From Candidatus Rifleibacteriota bacterium (GTDB taxonomy: Bacteria; Riflebacteria; Ozemobacteria; Ozemobacterales; Ozemobacteraceae): a stretch of DNA of 21,352 nucleotides. Shown here in pieces: positions 7,441 through 16,466 of the stretch. The stretch is taken from the NCBI GenBank assembly GCA_022704885.1, contig JAKJFO010000051.1:1-21352 (forward strand), in the 5' to 3' direction. The notes under the pieces were generated by a model that was not told the DNA's origin, ran no database searches, and was given only the letters and a program-made list of their open reading frames with translations. The position numbers and the translations under genes are program-made. Within the stretch, counting starts at the first letter, position 1, and each line of letters begins with the position of its first letter.

Positions 7441-9924
7441 ATGGCAATAGAAGATCGCAGCAACAATCCAGATATCCAAGATGACAACGAAAATCCGGGT
7501 GCCCCGGAGATTTACCCTCTGCTGCCTCTGAGGGATGTTGTCGTATTTCCCTACATGGTAGTGCCTCTTTTTGTCGGGCGCAAAAAGTCGATCAGAGCCA
7601 TCGAAGAAGCGATGCTCAAGAATCGCCGCATTATTTTGTGTTCGCAGAAACAGGCTAAAACCGATGACCCGGAAGCAGATGAGCTCTATGAAACCGGCAC
7701 CATTGCCGAGATTCTGCAGCTTCTCAAGTTGCCCGACGGCATTTTGAAGATTCTCGTCGAGGGCACCACCAGGGTAAAAATCAACCGCTTCACCAGACTC
7801 GATGAATTCTTCGAAGTCGAAGGCGTAAAAATTCTCACCGAAGACAAAAAGACCATTGAACAGCAGGCACTGATGCGCAATGTCATCAGTCTTTTCGAGC
7901 AATACGTCAAGCTCAATAAAAAGATTCCGCTTGAAGTGATCATGGTCGCCAACAATGTCGAAGAACCCGGCCGCCTCGCTGATATCATCACCGCTCATCT
8001 GAATCTCAAGGTCGAAGAAAAGCAGGAAATCCTCGAAGCTTTCGTTCCGCGCGAAAGGCTCGAAAAGATCGCCGGCATTCTCAACCGCGAACTTGAAATA
8101 ATGATGGTCGAGAAGAAGATTCGCGGCCAGGTGCGCAAGCAGATGGAACAGATTCAGAAGGAATACTACCTGCGTGAGCAGATGAAGGCCATTCAAAAAG
8201 AGCTTGGCGACACCGATGAGCGCACCGAAGAGATCGAAGAACTCAAAGAAGCGGTAGCCAAGGCCGGTATGCCGGATGAAGCCCGCGAAAAAGCTGAAAA
8301 AGAGCTGTCGAAGCTTGGCAAAATGCCGCCAGGCTCGGCCGAAGCTACGGTTTCGCGCAATTATATCGACTGGCTGGTCGCCCTTCCCTGGAAAAAGCAT
8401 ACCAGAGACCGCATCGACCTCGAAAAGTGTCAGAAGATCCTTGATGAAGACCACTTCGGTCTCGACAAGGTCAAAGAAAGAATTCTCGAATACCTGGCCG
8501 TCTGCCGGCTCAAGAAGTCGATCAAAGGCCCGATTCTCTGCCTGATCGGCCCCCCGGGTGTCGGTAAGACTTCACTGGGCAAGTCGATTGCCCGCGCTCT
8601 CAACCGCAAATTTGCGCGCATCTCGTTGGGCGGCATGCGTGACGAGGCCGAAATCAGAGGCCACCGCCGCACCTATATCGGCGCCATGCCGGGTCGCATC
8701 ATTCAGGCGCTGCGCGATACCGGTTCGCACAACCCTGTTGTGCTGCTCGACGAAATCGACAAAATGGGCATGGACTTTCGCGGCGACCCGAGTTCGGCTC
8801 TGCTCGAAGCTCTCGACCCCGAACAGAACCACTCATTCTCAGATCATTACATCTCGACGCCTTTCGATCTTTCGAAGGTGCTGTTTCTGACGACCGCCAA
8901 CGTGCCGCACACCATTCCCGGTCCGCTGCGCGACCGTCTCGAAGTCGTCTATCTTCCCGGATACACCGAAGAAGAAAAGGTCGAGATCGCCAAAAAATAC
9001 CTGATTCCGAAACAGCAGGATGCCAATGGCATCGTCAAGAAAGGCATCAAGATCGAAGAATCGGCGGTTGTCGAAGTCATTCGCAAATATACCCGCGAAG
9101 CCGGCGTGCGCAATCTTGAGCGTGAGCTCGCCTCGATTTGTCGCAAGATCGCACGAGACCTGGTTTTCGGCAAGATCAAACCCGATCCCGAAAAGAAAGA
9201 TCAGGTTCTGCTGCAGGTCACCAATGCCTCGATCGAGCAATACCTTGGTATCCCCAAATACCACAACAGCAAGCGCGAAGACAAAGATGATATTGGCCTG
9301 GTCAATGGCCTTGCCTGGACCGAAGTCGGCGGCACCACACTGCCGATCGAAGTTGTCGTCATGCCCGGCCGCGGTAAGATCATCCTCACCGGTTCTCTCG
9401 GTGAAGTCATGAAGGAATCGGCGCATGCCTCGCTGTCTTACCTGCGCAGCCACTCTGATGAAATAAAGATGCGGCCGATCGACTACGATTCAATCGACCT
9501 GCACATCCACTTTCCCGAAGGCGCGGTTCCCAAAGATGGTCCGTCCGCCGGCATCGCTATTGCGACGGCTATTTATTCGGCGCTCAACGAAGTGCCGGTT
9601 CGCAGCGATTTTGCCATGACCGGTGAAATAACTCTGCGTGGCCGTGTGCTGCCGGTCGGCGGTATCAAGGAAAAGCTGCTTGCCGCTCATCGTCAGGAAA
9701 TCACCAACATCATTCTGTCGAACGACAATGAGAAGGAACTCGAAGAAGTGCCGCCGCAGATTCGCAAGAATCTGACGATCTACAAGGTCGCTTCTGCTGC
9801 CGAGGTTCTTAAACTGGCTCTGCGCGGCGAACCCAAGAATACTCCGCTGGTGTTCAGTCGCCGGGCTCTTGGCACGGCGGCAAAGCGCAAAAAGACTGGC
9901 AAGAAACGCGGAGCTGCTGCATGA
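7441..9924 (+). CDS. lon: ATP-dependent protease Lon (LonA type)
   Basis: 827 residues, full length for LonA. The N-terminal substrate-recognition domain opens with [25 protein letters not shown] sequence (~25-45). A long helical region follows (~190-300, [15 protein letters not shown]). The AAA+ module has Walker A GPPGVGKT at 370-377 and Walker B LLDEID with D437/E438. The protease domain has the Ser-Lys dyad: S702 in KDGPSAG and K745 in [12 protein letters not shown]. Lon forms a cytosolic hexamer that unfolds and degrades damaged and regulatory proteins. The ribosome site GGGGGA (7427-7432) is 8 nt before ATG 7441. The C-terminus carries a short basic tail ([12 protein letters not shown]) beyond the usual end. 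engB overlaps the stop by 4 nt, implying coupled translation. All catalytic residues are present. Confidence 0.97.
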   Translation: MAIEDRSNNPDIQDDNENPGAPEIYPLLPLRDVVVFPYMVVPLFVGRKKSIRAIEEAMLKNRRIILCSQKQAKTDDPEADELYETGTIAEILQLLKLPDGILKILVEGTTRVKINRFTRLDEFFEVEGVKILTEDKKTIEQQALMRNVISLFEQYVKLNKKIPLEVIMVANNVEEPGRLADIITAHLNLKVEEKQEILEAFVPRERLEKIAGILNRELEIMMVEKKIRGQVRKQMEQIQKEYYLREQMKAIQKELGDTDERTEEIEELKEAVAKAGMPDEAREKAEKELSKLGKMPPGSAEATVSRNYIDWLVALPWKKHTRDRIDLEKCQKILDEDHFGLDKVKERILEYLAVCRLKKSIKGPILCLIGPPGVGKTSLGKSIARALNRKFARISLGGMRDEAEIRGHRRTYIGAMPGRIIQALRDTGSHNPVVLLDEIDKMGMDFRGDPSSALLEALDPEQNHSFSDHYISTPFDLSKVLFLTTANVPHTIPGPLRDRLEVVYLPGYTEEEKVEIAKKYLIPKQQDANGIVKKGIKIEESAVVEVIRKYTREAGVRNLERELASICRKIARDLVFGKIKPDPEKKDQVLLQVTNASIEQYLGIPKYHNSKREDKDDIGLVNGLAWTEVGGTTLPIEVVVMPGRGKIILTGSLGEVMKESAHASLSYLRSHSDEIKMRPIDYDSIDLHIHFPEGAVPKDGPSAGIAIATAIYSALNEVPVRSDFAMTGEITLRGRVLPVGGIKEKLLAAHRQEITNIILSNDNEKELEEVPPQIRKNLTIYKVASAAEVLKLALRGEPKNTPLVFSRRALGTAAKRKKTGKKRGAAA

Positions 9925-10901
9925 CCATCAAGATTACCTCGGCGACTTTCAGCGCCTGCGTTGTCGGCAAAGACGGCATTCCAGCCGACAATCTGCCGGT
10001 CATCGCTCTTGTCGGTCGCAGCAATGTCGGCAAGTCTTCGCTGATCAACTGCATTACCGGGCGTCGCGAGCTGGCCCGCACGAGCTCGCTGCCAGGCAAG
10101 ACGTTGACGATCAACTATTATTGTATCAATGAGGAATTCTATCTTGTCGATCTGCCAGGTTACGGTTACGCCAAGGCGTCAAAGGTGACCAGACAGAGAA
10201 TTCAGAACATGATGAACGAGTTCTTCGCCGAAAGCAAGAATCTCAAAGGTGTCATTCAGGTTCTCGACATCAGACACAAGCCTTCACCGCTCGACGCCCA
10301 GATGCAGACCTGGATCAAAGATCAGAAGCTCAACAGCCTCGCGGTTCTGACCAAGGCCGACAAGCTCAGTCATCAGCAGGTCGTTAAAATGCGCACTTCG
10401 ATAGCCAAAGATCTGCGGCTGGGCTTTGCCATGTCTTTTTCCGCCAAGGCTTCAACCGGCAAAGAAGATTTTCTTGACGCGGTCGAGAAGATTCTGGCCG
10501 GCCTCGAAATCAAGAGCAGCGAAGGCAGGGGCAAAAAGCCACAACCTCAGCCGAGGCAGAACCAGGATCGTTCCCGTCGCGGTGGCCAGCCAGGTCAGCC
10601 TGGTGATACAGGCTCCCGTCAGGGTCGACCAGAACGCCCGGCCGACAGAGACCGCAAACCAGGTGGAAGGCCGGCTCCCCGTCTGGATAAAGCGAACGCG
10701 CCAGAGCGCCCTGCTGAAAGGCAGCCCGATCAAGCCAGAACACCAGGGCAGCCAGATCCCAGGCAGTCGGATCAGCCGTCGACCCAGCCGGAAAAAACCG
10801 ATCAGAACCAGGAACAGCGCACAGGCCAGAACCGCCGCCGTCGCTGGAAAAATCGTAAGAATCGTGGCGGTGACGACAAGAAGAAGCAGCCAGAAACATA
10901 A
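9921..10901 (+). CDS. engB: Ribosome-biogenesis GTPase EngB (YihA/YsxC) with long basic disordered tail
   Basis: ATGA overlap with lon (9921-9924). Residues ~1-198 are a complete EngB GTPase: G1 GRSNVGKSS at 32-40, the T-rich switch after ARTSSLPGKT, G3 DLPGYG at 77-82, G4 TKAD at 144-147 and G5 SAK at 174-176. EngB is an essential GTPase for large-subunit ribosome assembly in most bacteria and usually ends near residue 200. Here ~125 residues follow, almost entirely R, P, Q, G, D, K and N (e.g. QPGQPGDTGSRQGRPERPAD), ending in RRRRWKNRKNRGG. This tail is probably disordered and could bind rRNA. The tail is in frame with no stop, and codon use looks like that of its neighbours, so it is not an obvious frameshift artefact. 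The next gene starts 22 nt downstream. Confidence 0.95.
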   Translation: MTIKITSATFSACVVGKDGIPADNLPVIALVGRSNVGKSSLINCITGRRELARTSSLPGKTLTINYYCINEEFYLVDLPGYGYAKASKVTRQRIQNMMNEFFAESKNLKGVIQVLDIRHKPSPLDAQMQTWIKDQKLNSLAVLTKADKLSHQQVVKMRTSIAKDLRLGFAMSFSAKASTGKEDFLDAVEKILAGLEIKSSEGRGKKPQPQPRQNQDRSRRGGQPGQPGDTGSRQGRPERPADRDRKPGGRPAPRLDKANAPERPAERQPDQARTPGQPDPRQSDQPSTQPEKTDQNQEQRTGQNRRRRWKNRKNRGGDDKKKQPET

Positions 10902-10923
10902 CTCTTTTTGAGTGGAGGAAAAT

Positions 10924-12489
10924 ATGAAATTTGTGCGTATCGCTCTGTGTATTGCTCTGCTGGTGACGACTGTCGCTGTCAGTGCTGCCCCCTCGCTGAA
11001 CAGCATTCAGAAAGATATCAATGCTGCCGGCAAACTCTGGGCAAACGATCCGGTAAAGGCGCAGACAATGTTGCGCGAAGCTTTTGCTTCAGCTATCGCA
11101 TGGACAAAAGATGAATACAAACCCACGGTCAGAGAGCAGGCTTTTTATCATGCGGTAACCTGCTTCAGCCCTGAACTGGTCGAAGAAGTAGCAGTGGCGG
11201 CCGAAACCTATCTCTCGCTTTTCCCAAAAGGTCGTCATGTCAAAAAGGTCAATCTCTATCGCGCCATGGCCGAATACTCACGCGGCAATTATGAGTCGGT
11301 AGCGAATGCCCTCGATGCCGCCGCCAGGGCAAAAGGCAAGTTTGCCTATGCTGACCAGACGCAGGCGATGTCGGGTTACGTTCTGACTGGCTATCATCGC
11401 AGTGCTGAGAAATTTATCGAAGGTCAGCGTCTGCAGAAACCTTCAGGTGCGCTGACCAAAGATTTGCGCCGCTTTCATTCGGGCAACCGGATGATTGATG
11501 GTCTGCTCAACCGTGTCGCTAAAGGGCAGATCAGCGGCGACAAAGCAGTCGAACTTCTCGATTCAGCTCTTGATTCGGCATATTTTGCCAAACGGGCACC
11601 AGAAGCTGCTTTAACTTCGATTGCGATCAAAGATGCGCAGGCACCATACTACAACCCGGTGCGAACCGAATGGTTCAGTCTCAACCGTGTGGTAAAGCAT
11701 GCAACCTCGCCGCAGATGCGGCTGAAGAAGCTGAGCGAATTTGTCAGCAGTTTCCCGGAAGCTGCACCTGCTGAATTGTACAAGGCACTTCTCGACCTGC
11801 GCTATCTCTATATGTACGAATTCAGAGACCAGACTGCTGCAGCTGAAATGCTGGTGCAGATGAAGGCCCTGCCAGGTTTCGAAAAACTCGCCAGAGTTGA
11901 AGAAATTGTTTCTTCTCTTAACCAGAAAAGCCTGTTGAACCCTGAAGGCTATAAACTGCTGCAGGAACTGGGCAAACTCGGGCATCTGTTTCCCTTTGAC
12001 AACGGCCATCTTCCGGTAATCAGCCTCGAATACATTCAGTTCCTCATGGTAATCGGTGACATGATTCACGGTCAGAACAGTCAGATCCGCAATGTTAAAG
12101 CCAGCGGCTGGAACGGTCTGCCGGCTGACATGTTATATAATGCGGCAGTGGGAGCCAAAGAAAAGGCTTATCAGTCTTATCTGCAGATCAAAGACGGCCT
12201 GACCCCTCAGGTCAGCAAAATGCTCGAAGATCTCATGTTTCCGCTCTATCTGCCCAGCATTCAGAAAGACAGAATGTTCATGGCCGGTCTGATTGCAGTG
12301 CCGACTCTGCCCGATCTTGGCACCGATCTGCTTATCGATGCTATTTCCGGTCAGCCAAGAATGCGTCAGGCCGAACACGGTTTTGCCGTACTTTCTGACG
12401 TTTATAACCGACATCTCGCTTATGCAGAGGCACAGGCTGTCTGGAAGATCCTTTCCGACAATTATCCTGATTCTGTCTGGCTTAAGTAA
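10924..12489 (+). CDS. Exported helical-repeat protein of unknown function
   Basis: 521 residues from ATG 10924, chosen because GGAGG at 10914-10918 is 5 nt upstream; an in-frame GTG at 10912 overlaps that site and is rejected. The N-terminus MKFVRIALCIALLVTTVAVSA is a Sec signal peptide with probable cleavage in VSA|APS, so the protein is periplasmic or surface-exposed. The rest is largely amphipathic helices (e.g. 'AVAAETYLSLFPKGRHVKKV', 'YRAMAEYSRGNYESVANALD') that look like irregular TPR-type pairs. I recognise no catalytic motif or named family. It lies just after engB and is followed by a terminator, so it may end the lon-engB transcript or have a promoter inside the engB tail. Confidence 0.8.
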   Translation: MKFVRIALCIALLVTTVAVSAAPSLNSIQKDINAAGKLWANDPVKAQTMLREAFASAIAWTKDEYKPTVREQAFYHAVTCFSPELVEEVAVAAETYLSLFPKGRHVKKVNLYRAMAEYSRGNYESVANALDAAARAKGKFAYADQTQAMSGYVLTGYHRSAEKFIEGQRLQKPSGALTKDLRRFHSGNRMIDGLLNRVAKGQISGDKAVELLDSALDSAYFAKRAPEAALTSIAIKDAQAPYYNPVRTEWFSLNRVVKHATSPQMRLKKLSEFVSSFPEAAPAELYKALLDLRYLYMYEFRDQTAAAEMLVQMKALPGFEKLARVEEIVSSLNQKSLLNPEGYKLLQELGKLGHLFPFDNGHLPVISLEYIQFLMVIGDMIHGQNSQIRNVKASGWNGLPADMLYNAAVGAKEKAYQSYLQIKDGLTPQVSKMLEDLMFPLYLPSIQKDRMFMAGLIAVPTLPDLGTDLLIDAISGQPRMRQAEHGFAVLSDVYNRHLAYAEAQAVWKILSDNYPDSVWLK

Positions 12490-12500
12490 AGTGTAATGAC

Positions 12501-12546
12501 GGCGGCAGGCCTTGCCAGACGGCAGGACTTGCCGCCTGCTTTTTTT
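12501..12546 (+). terminator. Rho-independent terminator
   Basis: GGCGGCAGG (12501-12509) pairs with CTTGCCGCC (12528-12536) over 9 bp with one G-U pair. It is followed by TGC and a 7-T run (12540-12546). It ends transcription 12 nt after the helical-protein gene and just before the NHL-protein gene. Confidence 0.8.
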
Positions 12547-12572
12547 GTGTTAATGTGATTCGGAGGTTTGAC

Positions 12573-14759
12573 ATGAAGAGAATTGTAGCTGCAGCATTGT
12601 TGTTAATCATTTTTGCGGGCGCCGCCCATGCTTCGCGCCTTTTTGATTATCGCGGCATATTTCCGGCCGACCGCGAAAGCAATTCGAGAATCACCAACTA
12701 CATTCTTCTCAAGAAAGACGCGCGAATCAGATTCGAAGTCGAAGAACAGGGCTTGGGCGCAACCGACAAGGTCAGAGTCGACAAGGTGGAGCTTACCTCG
12801 CAGACGAGCGTAAGTTTTTCAGACGCCGCCGGCATCAAAACTCTCAACATACCAGAGACCGGCATCTACGAAATTACCCTGGCACCTGCTTCAGATCAAC
12901 CCGGCGAAATCAGATTCGTTCTCAAAGTTGTCGAGACCACCGACGAGGTAGCTTCCGAAACCGTTCCGGTCGCACCGACCGCCTCGACCGCCTCAGCAGC
13001 CGTTCCGGCAATCACCACTGCCGATATAACGCAGGCGGTTATAGTAAATAATCCTCAGCCTGTGGTTGCATCCGAAGGCGTAGTTTTTTCAGGAGATCAG
13101 CTGCCATTAACGGCGAGCGCTGCTTCTGCAGTCGTCGCGCCATTGACTGCATCACCTGTCGTTGAAATCAATGACTCCTCTGATATGCCTGTTCTCAAGG
13201 CTCCGGCTGCCGGTCATTTCATCAATCCGCTTTCCGGTTTCAAATTTGTCGGCGAGGGAATGAACCTCATTCCTGAACAGGAACGCCGCCAGCGCATCAA
13301 AATTTTCAACCGGCTGGCAGACAATTCGCTGGCCGAGACAGCAGGAAGTTTTTTCAGTCCTGAGCCTGATATTCTGATGTTTCTGCCCGAAAAGATTCTG
13401 TCTGGTGCTCTCTATTACATTGAAGTCTACGACGCAGCAGGTAACCGGCGGGCCGAATACCGCGCTTTTGCTCTGCCCGAGCTGTCGGCAGAGTTCAAAA
13501 AAGTTGCGTCCGATCTTCTTCTGATTAACATCTCCTGGCAGTCACAGCCGGGTCTTATGCCCAATCCGGCCGGTCAGATGCTTGCTCTGCAGAACTGCGA
13601 TGTCACCGTTTACGCAGATGCAGAAACACTGGTTAACCTGACCAGCGAACATACCGTTCAGCCATTCGGTTCGTTGAACCAGGTCAACTGGCGGGCCCGG
13701 CCATACAATCTCGAAATCGAGATCCCTGTTGCAGGAATTGCCAGTGAATGCCGGGTAGAGATCATGGCTGCGGTCGATGGTTCTGAACAGAAGGCGGTTG
13801 CCAGTCGCGCCAGCTGGCAGAAGGCCGGTGAAGAGGATGATTTCAGCGATGTTGAAGCTTCTGATGACCTGATTTACGAAAAACCGAAGGAAGAATTCAG
13901 CATAGCGTCCTTTACTGCCCGAGAACAGTTGCCAGAGACAGCCGGCTTTGCAATCGAAAAGAGTTTTATACTGGTTGACAATGAAGCAGACAGCCTGGTT
14001 TCCTGGCCTCAGGATGTCGTATGGGATGAAAACGGCAGCCTATGGGTGCTTGACAGTCAGCTTCGTCGCATCGCCAACTACAATGCTGCCGGAATGCTAC
14101 GCACCAGCTTCGGCACGCGTGGCGACACTCCCGGAACTCTTGGTCTGCCGGTCGCTCTTGCCCAGAAGGGTGAGAACCTTTTCGTATCTGATACATCCCG
14201 GCACGCAGTTCACAAATTCAACAATGAAGGGCTTTTTGTCGTGTCCATTCTTTCAGAGCCTTCGTCAGGTGTCGTAATCGATCTGCCCGGCGGAATCTGC
14301 TTCAGAAAGGATGAAATGTGGGTGGCCGACCGTGGCACTGCTCGAATTCTCTGCTTTAATCAGCAGGGTGGCTTTCTTGGCAGTTTTGGTTCGACAGCAG
14401 CTGCGCCAATAGAAGCGCCAGTCAGTATCAGAGCTGACGCCGATTCTTTGTATATCCTTGAGAAAAGCGGCCTGGTCAAGAAATTCAGCCCGATGGGTCA
14501 GTTTGATGCGACATTCCAGAGTGGCAGCAGTGATGGCAGCGGCCTTGAAGTCGATCGCTGGGGCGGCGTCTGGGTCTGCGATGCCGGAAAATTCAGAGTA
14601 GCGCGTTTTTCAAAAAAGGGCGCGGCTCTTACCGAACTGAAAGCACCACCAGCTGCCAGACCATGGTTGCCGACTGCAGTAGCCGTGCGTTCTGACGGCA
14701 AGGTCGCAGTTGCTGACGCCGCCAACAAAATGCTGCATATCTTCACCCCGGTCGAATAG
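12573..14759 (+). CDS. Exported protein with C-terminal NHL-type beta-propeller
   Basis: 728 residues from ATG 12573, chosen because GGAGG at 12562-12566 is 6 nt upstream (an in-frame GTG at 12555 is rejected). A signal peptide MKRIVAAALLLIIFAGAAHA is followed by a likely cut before SRLF. Residues ~20-120 look like a small beta domain. Residues ~120-205 are a low-complexity linker rich in Ala, Val, Pro, Thr and Ser. Two further beta-rich segments follow, then residues ~465-728 form an NHL/six-bladed-propeller-like unit with repeated 'P.dvv.d..G.lwV.D....ri..f...G' patterns (VVWDENGSLWVLDSQLRRIANY, ENLFVSDTSRHAVHKF, DEMWVADRGTARILCF). NHL propellers usually bind proteins or carbohydrates; the partner is unknown. 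A FecR-like gene starts 9 nt downstream. Confidence 0.8.
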   Translation: MKRIVAAALLLIIFAGAAHASRLFDYRGIFPADRESNSRITNYILLKKDARIRFEVEEQGLGATDKVRVDKVELTSQTSVSFSDAAGIKTLNIPETGIYEITLAPASDQPGEIRFVLKVVETTDEVASETVPVAPTASTASAAVPAITTADITQAVIVNNPQPVVASEGVVFSGDQLPLTASAASAVVAPLTASPVVEINDSSDMPVLKAPAAGHFINPLSGFKFVGEGMNLIPEQERRQRIKIFNRLADNSLAETAGSFFSPEPDILMFLPEKILSGALYYIEVYDAAGNRRAEYRAFALPELSAEFKKVASDLLLINISWQSQPGLMPNPAGQMLALQNCDVTVYADAETLVNLTSEHTVQPFGSLNQVNWRARPYNLEIEIPVAGIASECRVEIMAAVDGSEQKAVASRASWQKAGEEDDFSDVEASDDLIYEKPKEEFSIASFTAREQLPETAGFAIEKSFILVDNEADSLVSWPQDVVWDENGSLWVLDSQLRRIANYNAAGMLRTSFGTRGDTPGTLGLPVALAQKGENLFVSDTSRHAVHKFNNEGLFVVSILSEPSSGVVIDLPGGICFRKDEMWVADRGTARILCFNQQGGFLGSFGSTAAAPIEAPVSIRADADSLYILEKSGLVKKFSPMGQFDATFQSGSSDGSGLEVDRWGGVWVCDAGKFRVARFSKKGAALTELKAPPAARPWLPTAVAVRSDGKVAVADAANKMLHIFTPVE

Positions 14760-14768
14760 CAGACCTGC

Positions 14769-15383
14769 ATGAATCGCGGCAAAGTCATCAGAATACTTCC
14801 AGGTGGTCTGCTGTTTTTCTGCATGCTGCTGATTTCTTACCGCACGTTCGCCCAGGAAAATCAGGTTGCGGCCGAGCTCAGCTTTGTCCGCGGCCGTATT
14901 TTCATCAACAGCCCCGGCAAGGAACCTTATGAAGCGCGCGCCGGGCTGCATCTGCTTCCTTTGTCTACCAGCCTGATCACCATGCTGGATGGTCAGTGTT
15001 TTTTTAAGATCGACGGGGCAGAACTGCGAATGAAGCAGGAGACCATACTGGCTCTCACCGGCAGACCTCATTATGAGCTGCGCCAGGGCATGGCCGGCTT
15101 CAAAACTGCTACCGGCACAGTTAGACTTACAACCGCACATCTCGCCGCCGAATTCGCCAATGCTGTAGTTGTAGTTAAGACTAACCCAGTATTGACCAGA
15201 CTGTGCGTAGTTAAGGGTACTGTGCTGGTAACCCAGGGCCGGCAGTCTGCAACGGTGTCGGCCGGTTCGGAGATCGCCGCCGCGCCGCAGCGCCTTTCCA
15301 GAATTTACCGGCAGTCCGACGAACTTCGCTTCACCTGGTACTGGGTAGAACCTGAAAAAGAACCAGCGCTGCGCAACGATTAA
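14769..15383 (+). CDS. Exported FecR-like domain protein
   Basis: 204 residues with a signal peptide (LLFFCMLLISYRTFA, cleavage near FAQ|EN). The mature part has the FecR-domain rhythm: LSFVRGRIFIN, GLHLLPLSTSLITMLDGQCFFKIDGAELRM, then LRQGMAGFKTATGTVRL and CVVKGTVLVTQGRQSATVSAGSE. Classical FecR is an inner-membrane sigma regulator with a cytosolic N-terminal segment. This protein lacks that segment and has no FecI or TonB receptor beside it, so the FecR fold is probably used here as an envelope binding domain rather than in iron signalling. It starts 9 nt after the NHL gene with a weak ribosome site, suggesting one transcript. Its stop overlaps the stop of the convergent lipoprotein gene. 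Confidence 0.7.
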   Translation: MNRGKVIRILPGGLLFFCMLLISYRTFAQENQVAAELSFVRGRIFINSPGKEPYEARAGLHLLPLSTSLITMLDGQCFFKIDGAELRMKQETILALTGRPHYELRQGMAGFKTATGTVRLTTAHLAAEFANAVVVVKTNPVLTRLCVVKGTVLVTQGRQSATVSAGSEIAAAPQRLSRIYRQSDELRFTWYWVEPEKEPALRND

Positions 15384-16057
15384 TAACTGGCGGGCGCGAA
15401 CAGATAGCGGGCGGTGGCAACGATCTGGCTGTTCTCGACCACGTCGGCGACTACCATTATGCTGTACTGGTTGCCGGTCGCGGGCAGATACTCACTCAGA
15501 ACTCCGCCTGGCACCGGGGTAGATTCGCTGTATAGAAAATCAGAAACACCCGAATAGACCCTTAAATAGTAAGAGGCTGTGCCTGAGTTTACCGAAACCG
15601 GGCCGACAGAAATGATTCGATTGCTCACCGTCGGTGGTGGCGGCGCCGTCTCAAAGCGGGGCAGGGCAGCTCCCCAGTTGAGGTCTTTCGTGATTGTAAA
15701 CGTCTCGGTGTTGACTGTGTAGCGAAGTGTGTACTTGCCGGGAGTCAATGGCTGATTGGCGGCAGATAACGTAACTTCCTGAGCATTGGCTGCTGAAACA
15801 TACGTCAAGTCGGCAATTTTCTTGCCGTTCTGATCTTCGACCCAGCCGGATACGCCGCTACCAGCGCCTTTGACCGCTGCAAAAAGAATATTCTGTTCAC
15901 CTGAGTTCTCGTTTGTTATTGTACCATCGCACAAAGTCGCCACCATGGTTGACGGGTCGGTGTTGTTACCCCCGCCACCACCACCGCATCCGATCAGCAT
16001 TGATGATAAAATGATGGCTGCAATAAGCAATACGTTCATACGCAAAATATTGTTCAT
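15380..16057 (-). CDS. Lipoprotein with Ig-like/beta-sandwich domains
   Basis: 225 residues. The start at 16057 is chosen because GGAG (16065-16068 on the - strand) lies 7 nt upstream; a longer frame to 16129 would add 24 residues of non-signal sequence. The N-terminus MNNILRMNVLLIAAIILSS leads into lipobox L-I-G-C with C24, so the protein should be a lipid-anchored lipoprotein. A run of six glycines and an acidic/Asn stretch form a flexible linker. Residues ~45-125 look like an Ig-like domain ('PLTPGKYTLRYTVNTETFTIT'). Residues ~140-225 look like a second beta domain ('ASYYLRVYSGVSDFLYSE'). I see no enzymatic motif. It is the only convincing - strand gene in the window and is convergent with the FecR-like gene, sharing the 4-base overlap TTAA (15380-15383). 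Confidence 0.8.
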   Translation of the reverse strand: MNNILRMNVLLIAAIILSSMLIGCGGGGGGNNTDPSTMVATLCDGTITNENSGEQNILFAAVKGAGSGVSGWVEDQNGKKIADLTYVSAANAQEVTLSAANQPLTPGKYTLRYTVNTETFTITKDLNWGAALPRFETAPPPPTVSNRIISVGPVSVNSGTASYYLRVYSGVSDFLYSESTPVPGGVLSEYLPATGNQYSIMVVADVVENSQIVATARYLFAPASY

Positions 16058-16116
16058 TTCTATACTCCGGCAATGGGCCGTCTGCCCGTTAAAATATACA
16101 ATGTCGTGTGCACAAG

Positions 16117-16145
16117 ATACTACCATCACGTCACCACCAGGTCAA
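16117..16145 (-). promoter_or_regulatory. Sigma70-type promoter for the lipoprotein gene
   Basis: Read on the - strand: TTGACC (16145-16140), a 17-nt spacer, then TAGTAT (16122-16117). Transcription would start near 16110, leaving a leader of about 50 nt before the ATG at 16057. Confidence 0.55.
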
Positions 16146-16150
16146 ACATT

Positions 16151-16400
16151 CCTCAGATTTGCGCCTGAGGACTCGCACAGAGGAGCAGAGCCACAAAGAA
16201 GAAGCGAAGAAAAACGCATCCGCAAATGTCGCAGGTTTTGAGAGAAAAGAAAAAAAGAAAAACGAAAAAAAGAGAAGAGAAGAAGAAAATACATCCGCAG
16301 ATTACGCAGATGGCGCAGATTCTGAAAGAAAAGTAGAAGAGAAGATGAATAAGATAAAGAGAAGAACGAGAACGATTACGAGAACGAGAATGAGAACGCA
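16151..16400. repeat. Purine-rich intergenic repeat element
   Basis: This ~250-base stretch has a + strand that is almost all A and G. It begins with a small hairpin (CCTCAG 16151-16156 / CTGAGG 16165-16170). It then has CACAGAGGAGCAGAGCCACA-like sequence, two related blocks of ATCCGCA.AT..CGCAG type (about 16217-16235 and 16292-16320, each followed by AGAAAAG), and a tail of imperfect GAACGA hexamers (about 16363-16398). I find no supported gene in it: translations in any frame are Lys/Arg/Glu or Phe/Leu/Cys low complexity. I recall similar A/G-rich intergenic blocks with ATTACGCAGAT motifs from many unrelated environmental genomes, but cannot check that here. Confidence 0.6.
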
Positions 16401-16433
16401 CCTTGAATTGCTGATACAATTTTTGAATCGCTG

Positions 16434-16462
16434 TTGACACTTCTTGTGTACGGGCGTAGAAT
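16434..16462 (+). promoter_or_regulatory. Strong sigma70-type promoter for the carboxypeptidase gene
   Basis: A perfect TTGACA at 16434-16439, a 17-nt spacer and TAGAAT at 16457-16462. The start would fall near 16469, leaving a ~70-nt leader. Confidence 0.85.
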
Positions 16463-16466
16463 TTGT

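Noticed and set aside
7294..8454. Long open frame (386 codons) on the - strand across lon
   Set aside because: It lies entirely antisense to the well-conserved lon N-terminal and AAA+ coding sequence plus its upstream gap. Its Phe/Leu-rich translation is what lon codons give in reverse, and it has no ribosome site or family motif.
8839..9453. Open frame of 204 codons on the - strand within lon
   Set aside because: Antisense shadow of the Lon protease domain; no motif, ribosome site or promoter.
10452..11006. Open - strand frame opposite the EngB tail, hydrophobic in translation
   Set aside because: It mirrors the Arg/Pro/Gln-rich coding sequence. The hydrophobic look is a by-product of the complementary codons, and no signals support it.
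14769..15383. FecR call as evidence for an iron-citrate regulatory system
   Set aside because: There is no FecI-type sigma factor next to it, no TonB-dependent receptor, and a signal peptide replaces the cytosolic FecR segment. The ECF sigma gene at 19909 pairs with a ZAS anti-sigma instead.
16108..16440. Open frames on both strands through the purine-rich element
   Set aside because: The + strand frame is Lys/Arg/Glu/Thr low complexity and the - strand frame is Phe/Leu/Cys/Ile low complexity. Both follow from base composition and lack start signals.
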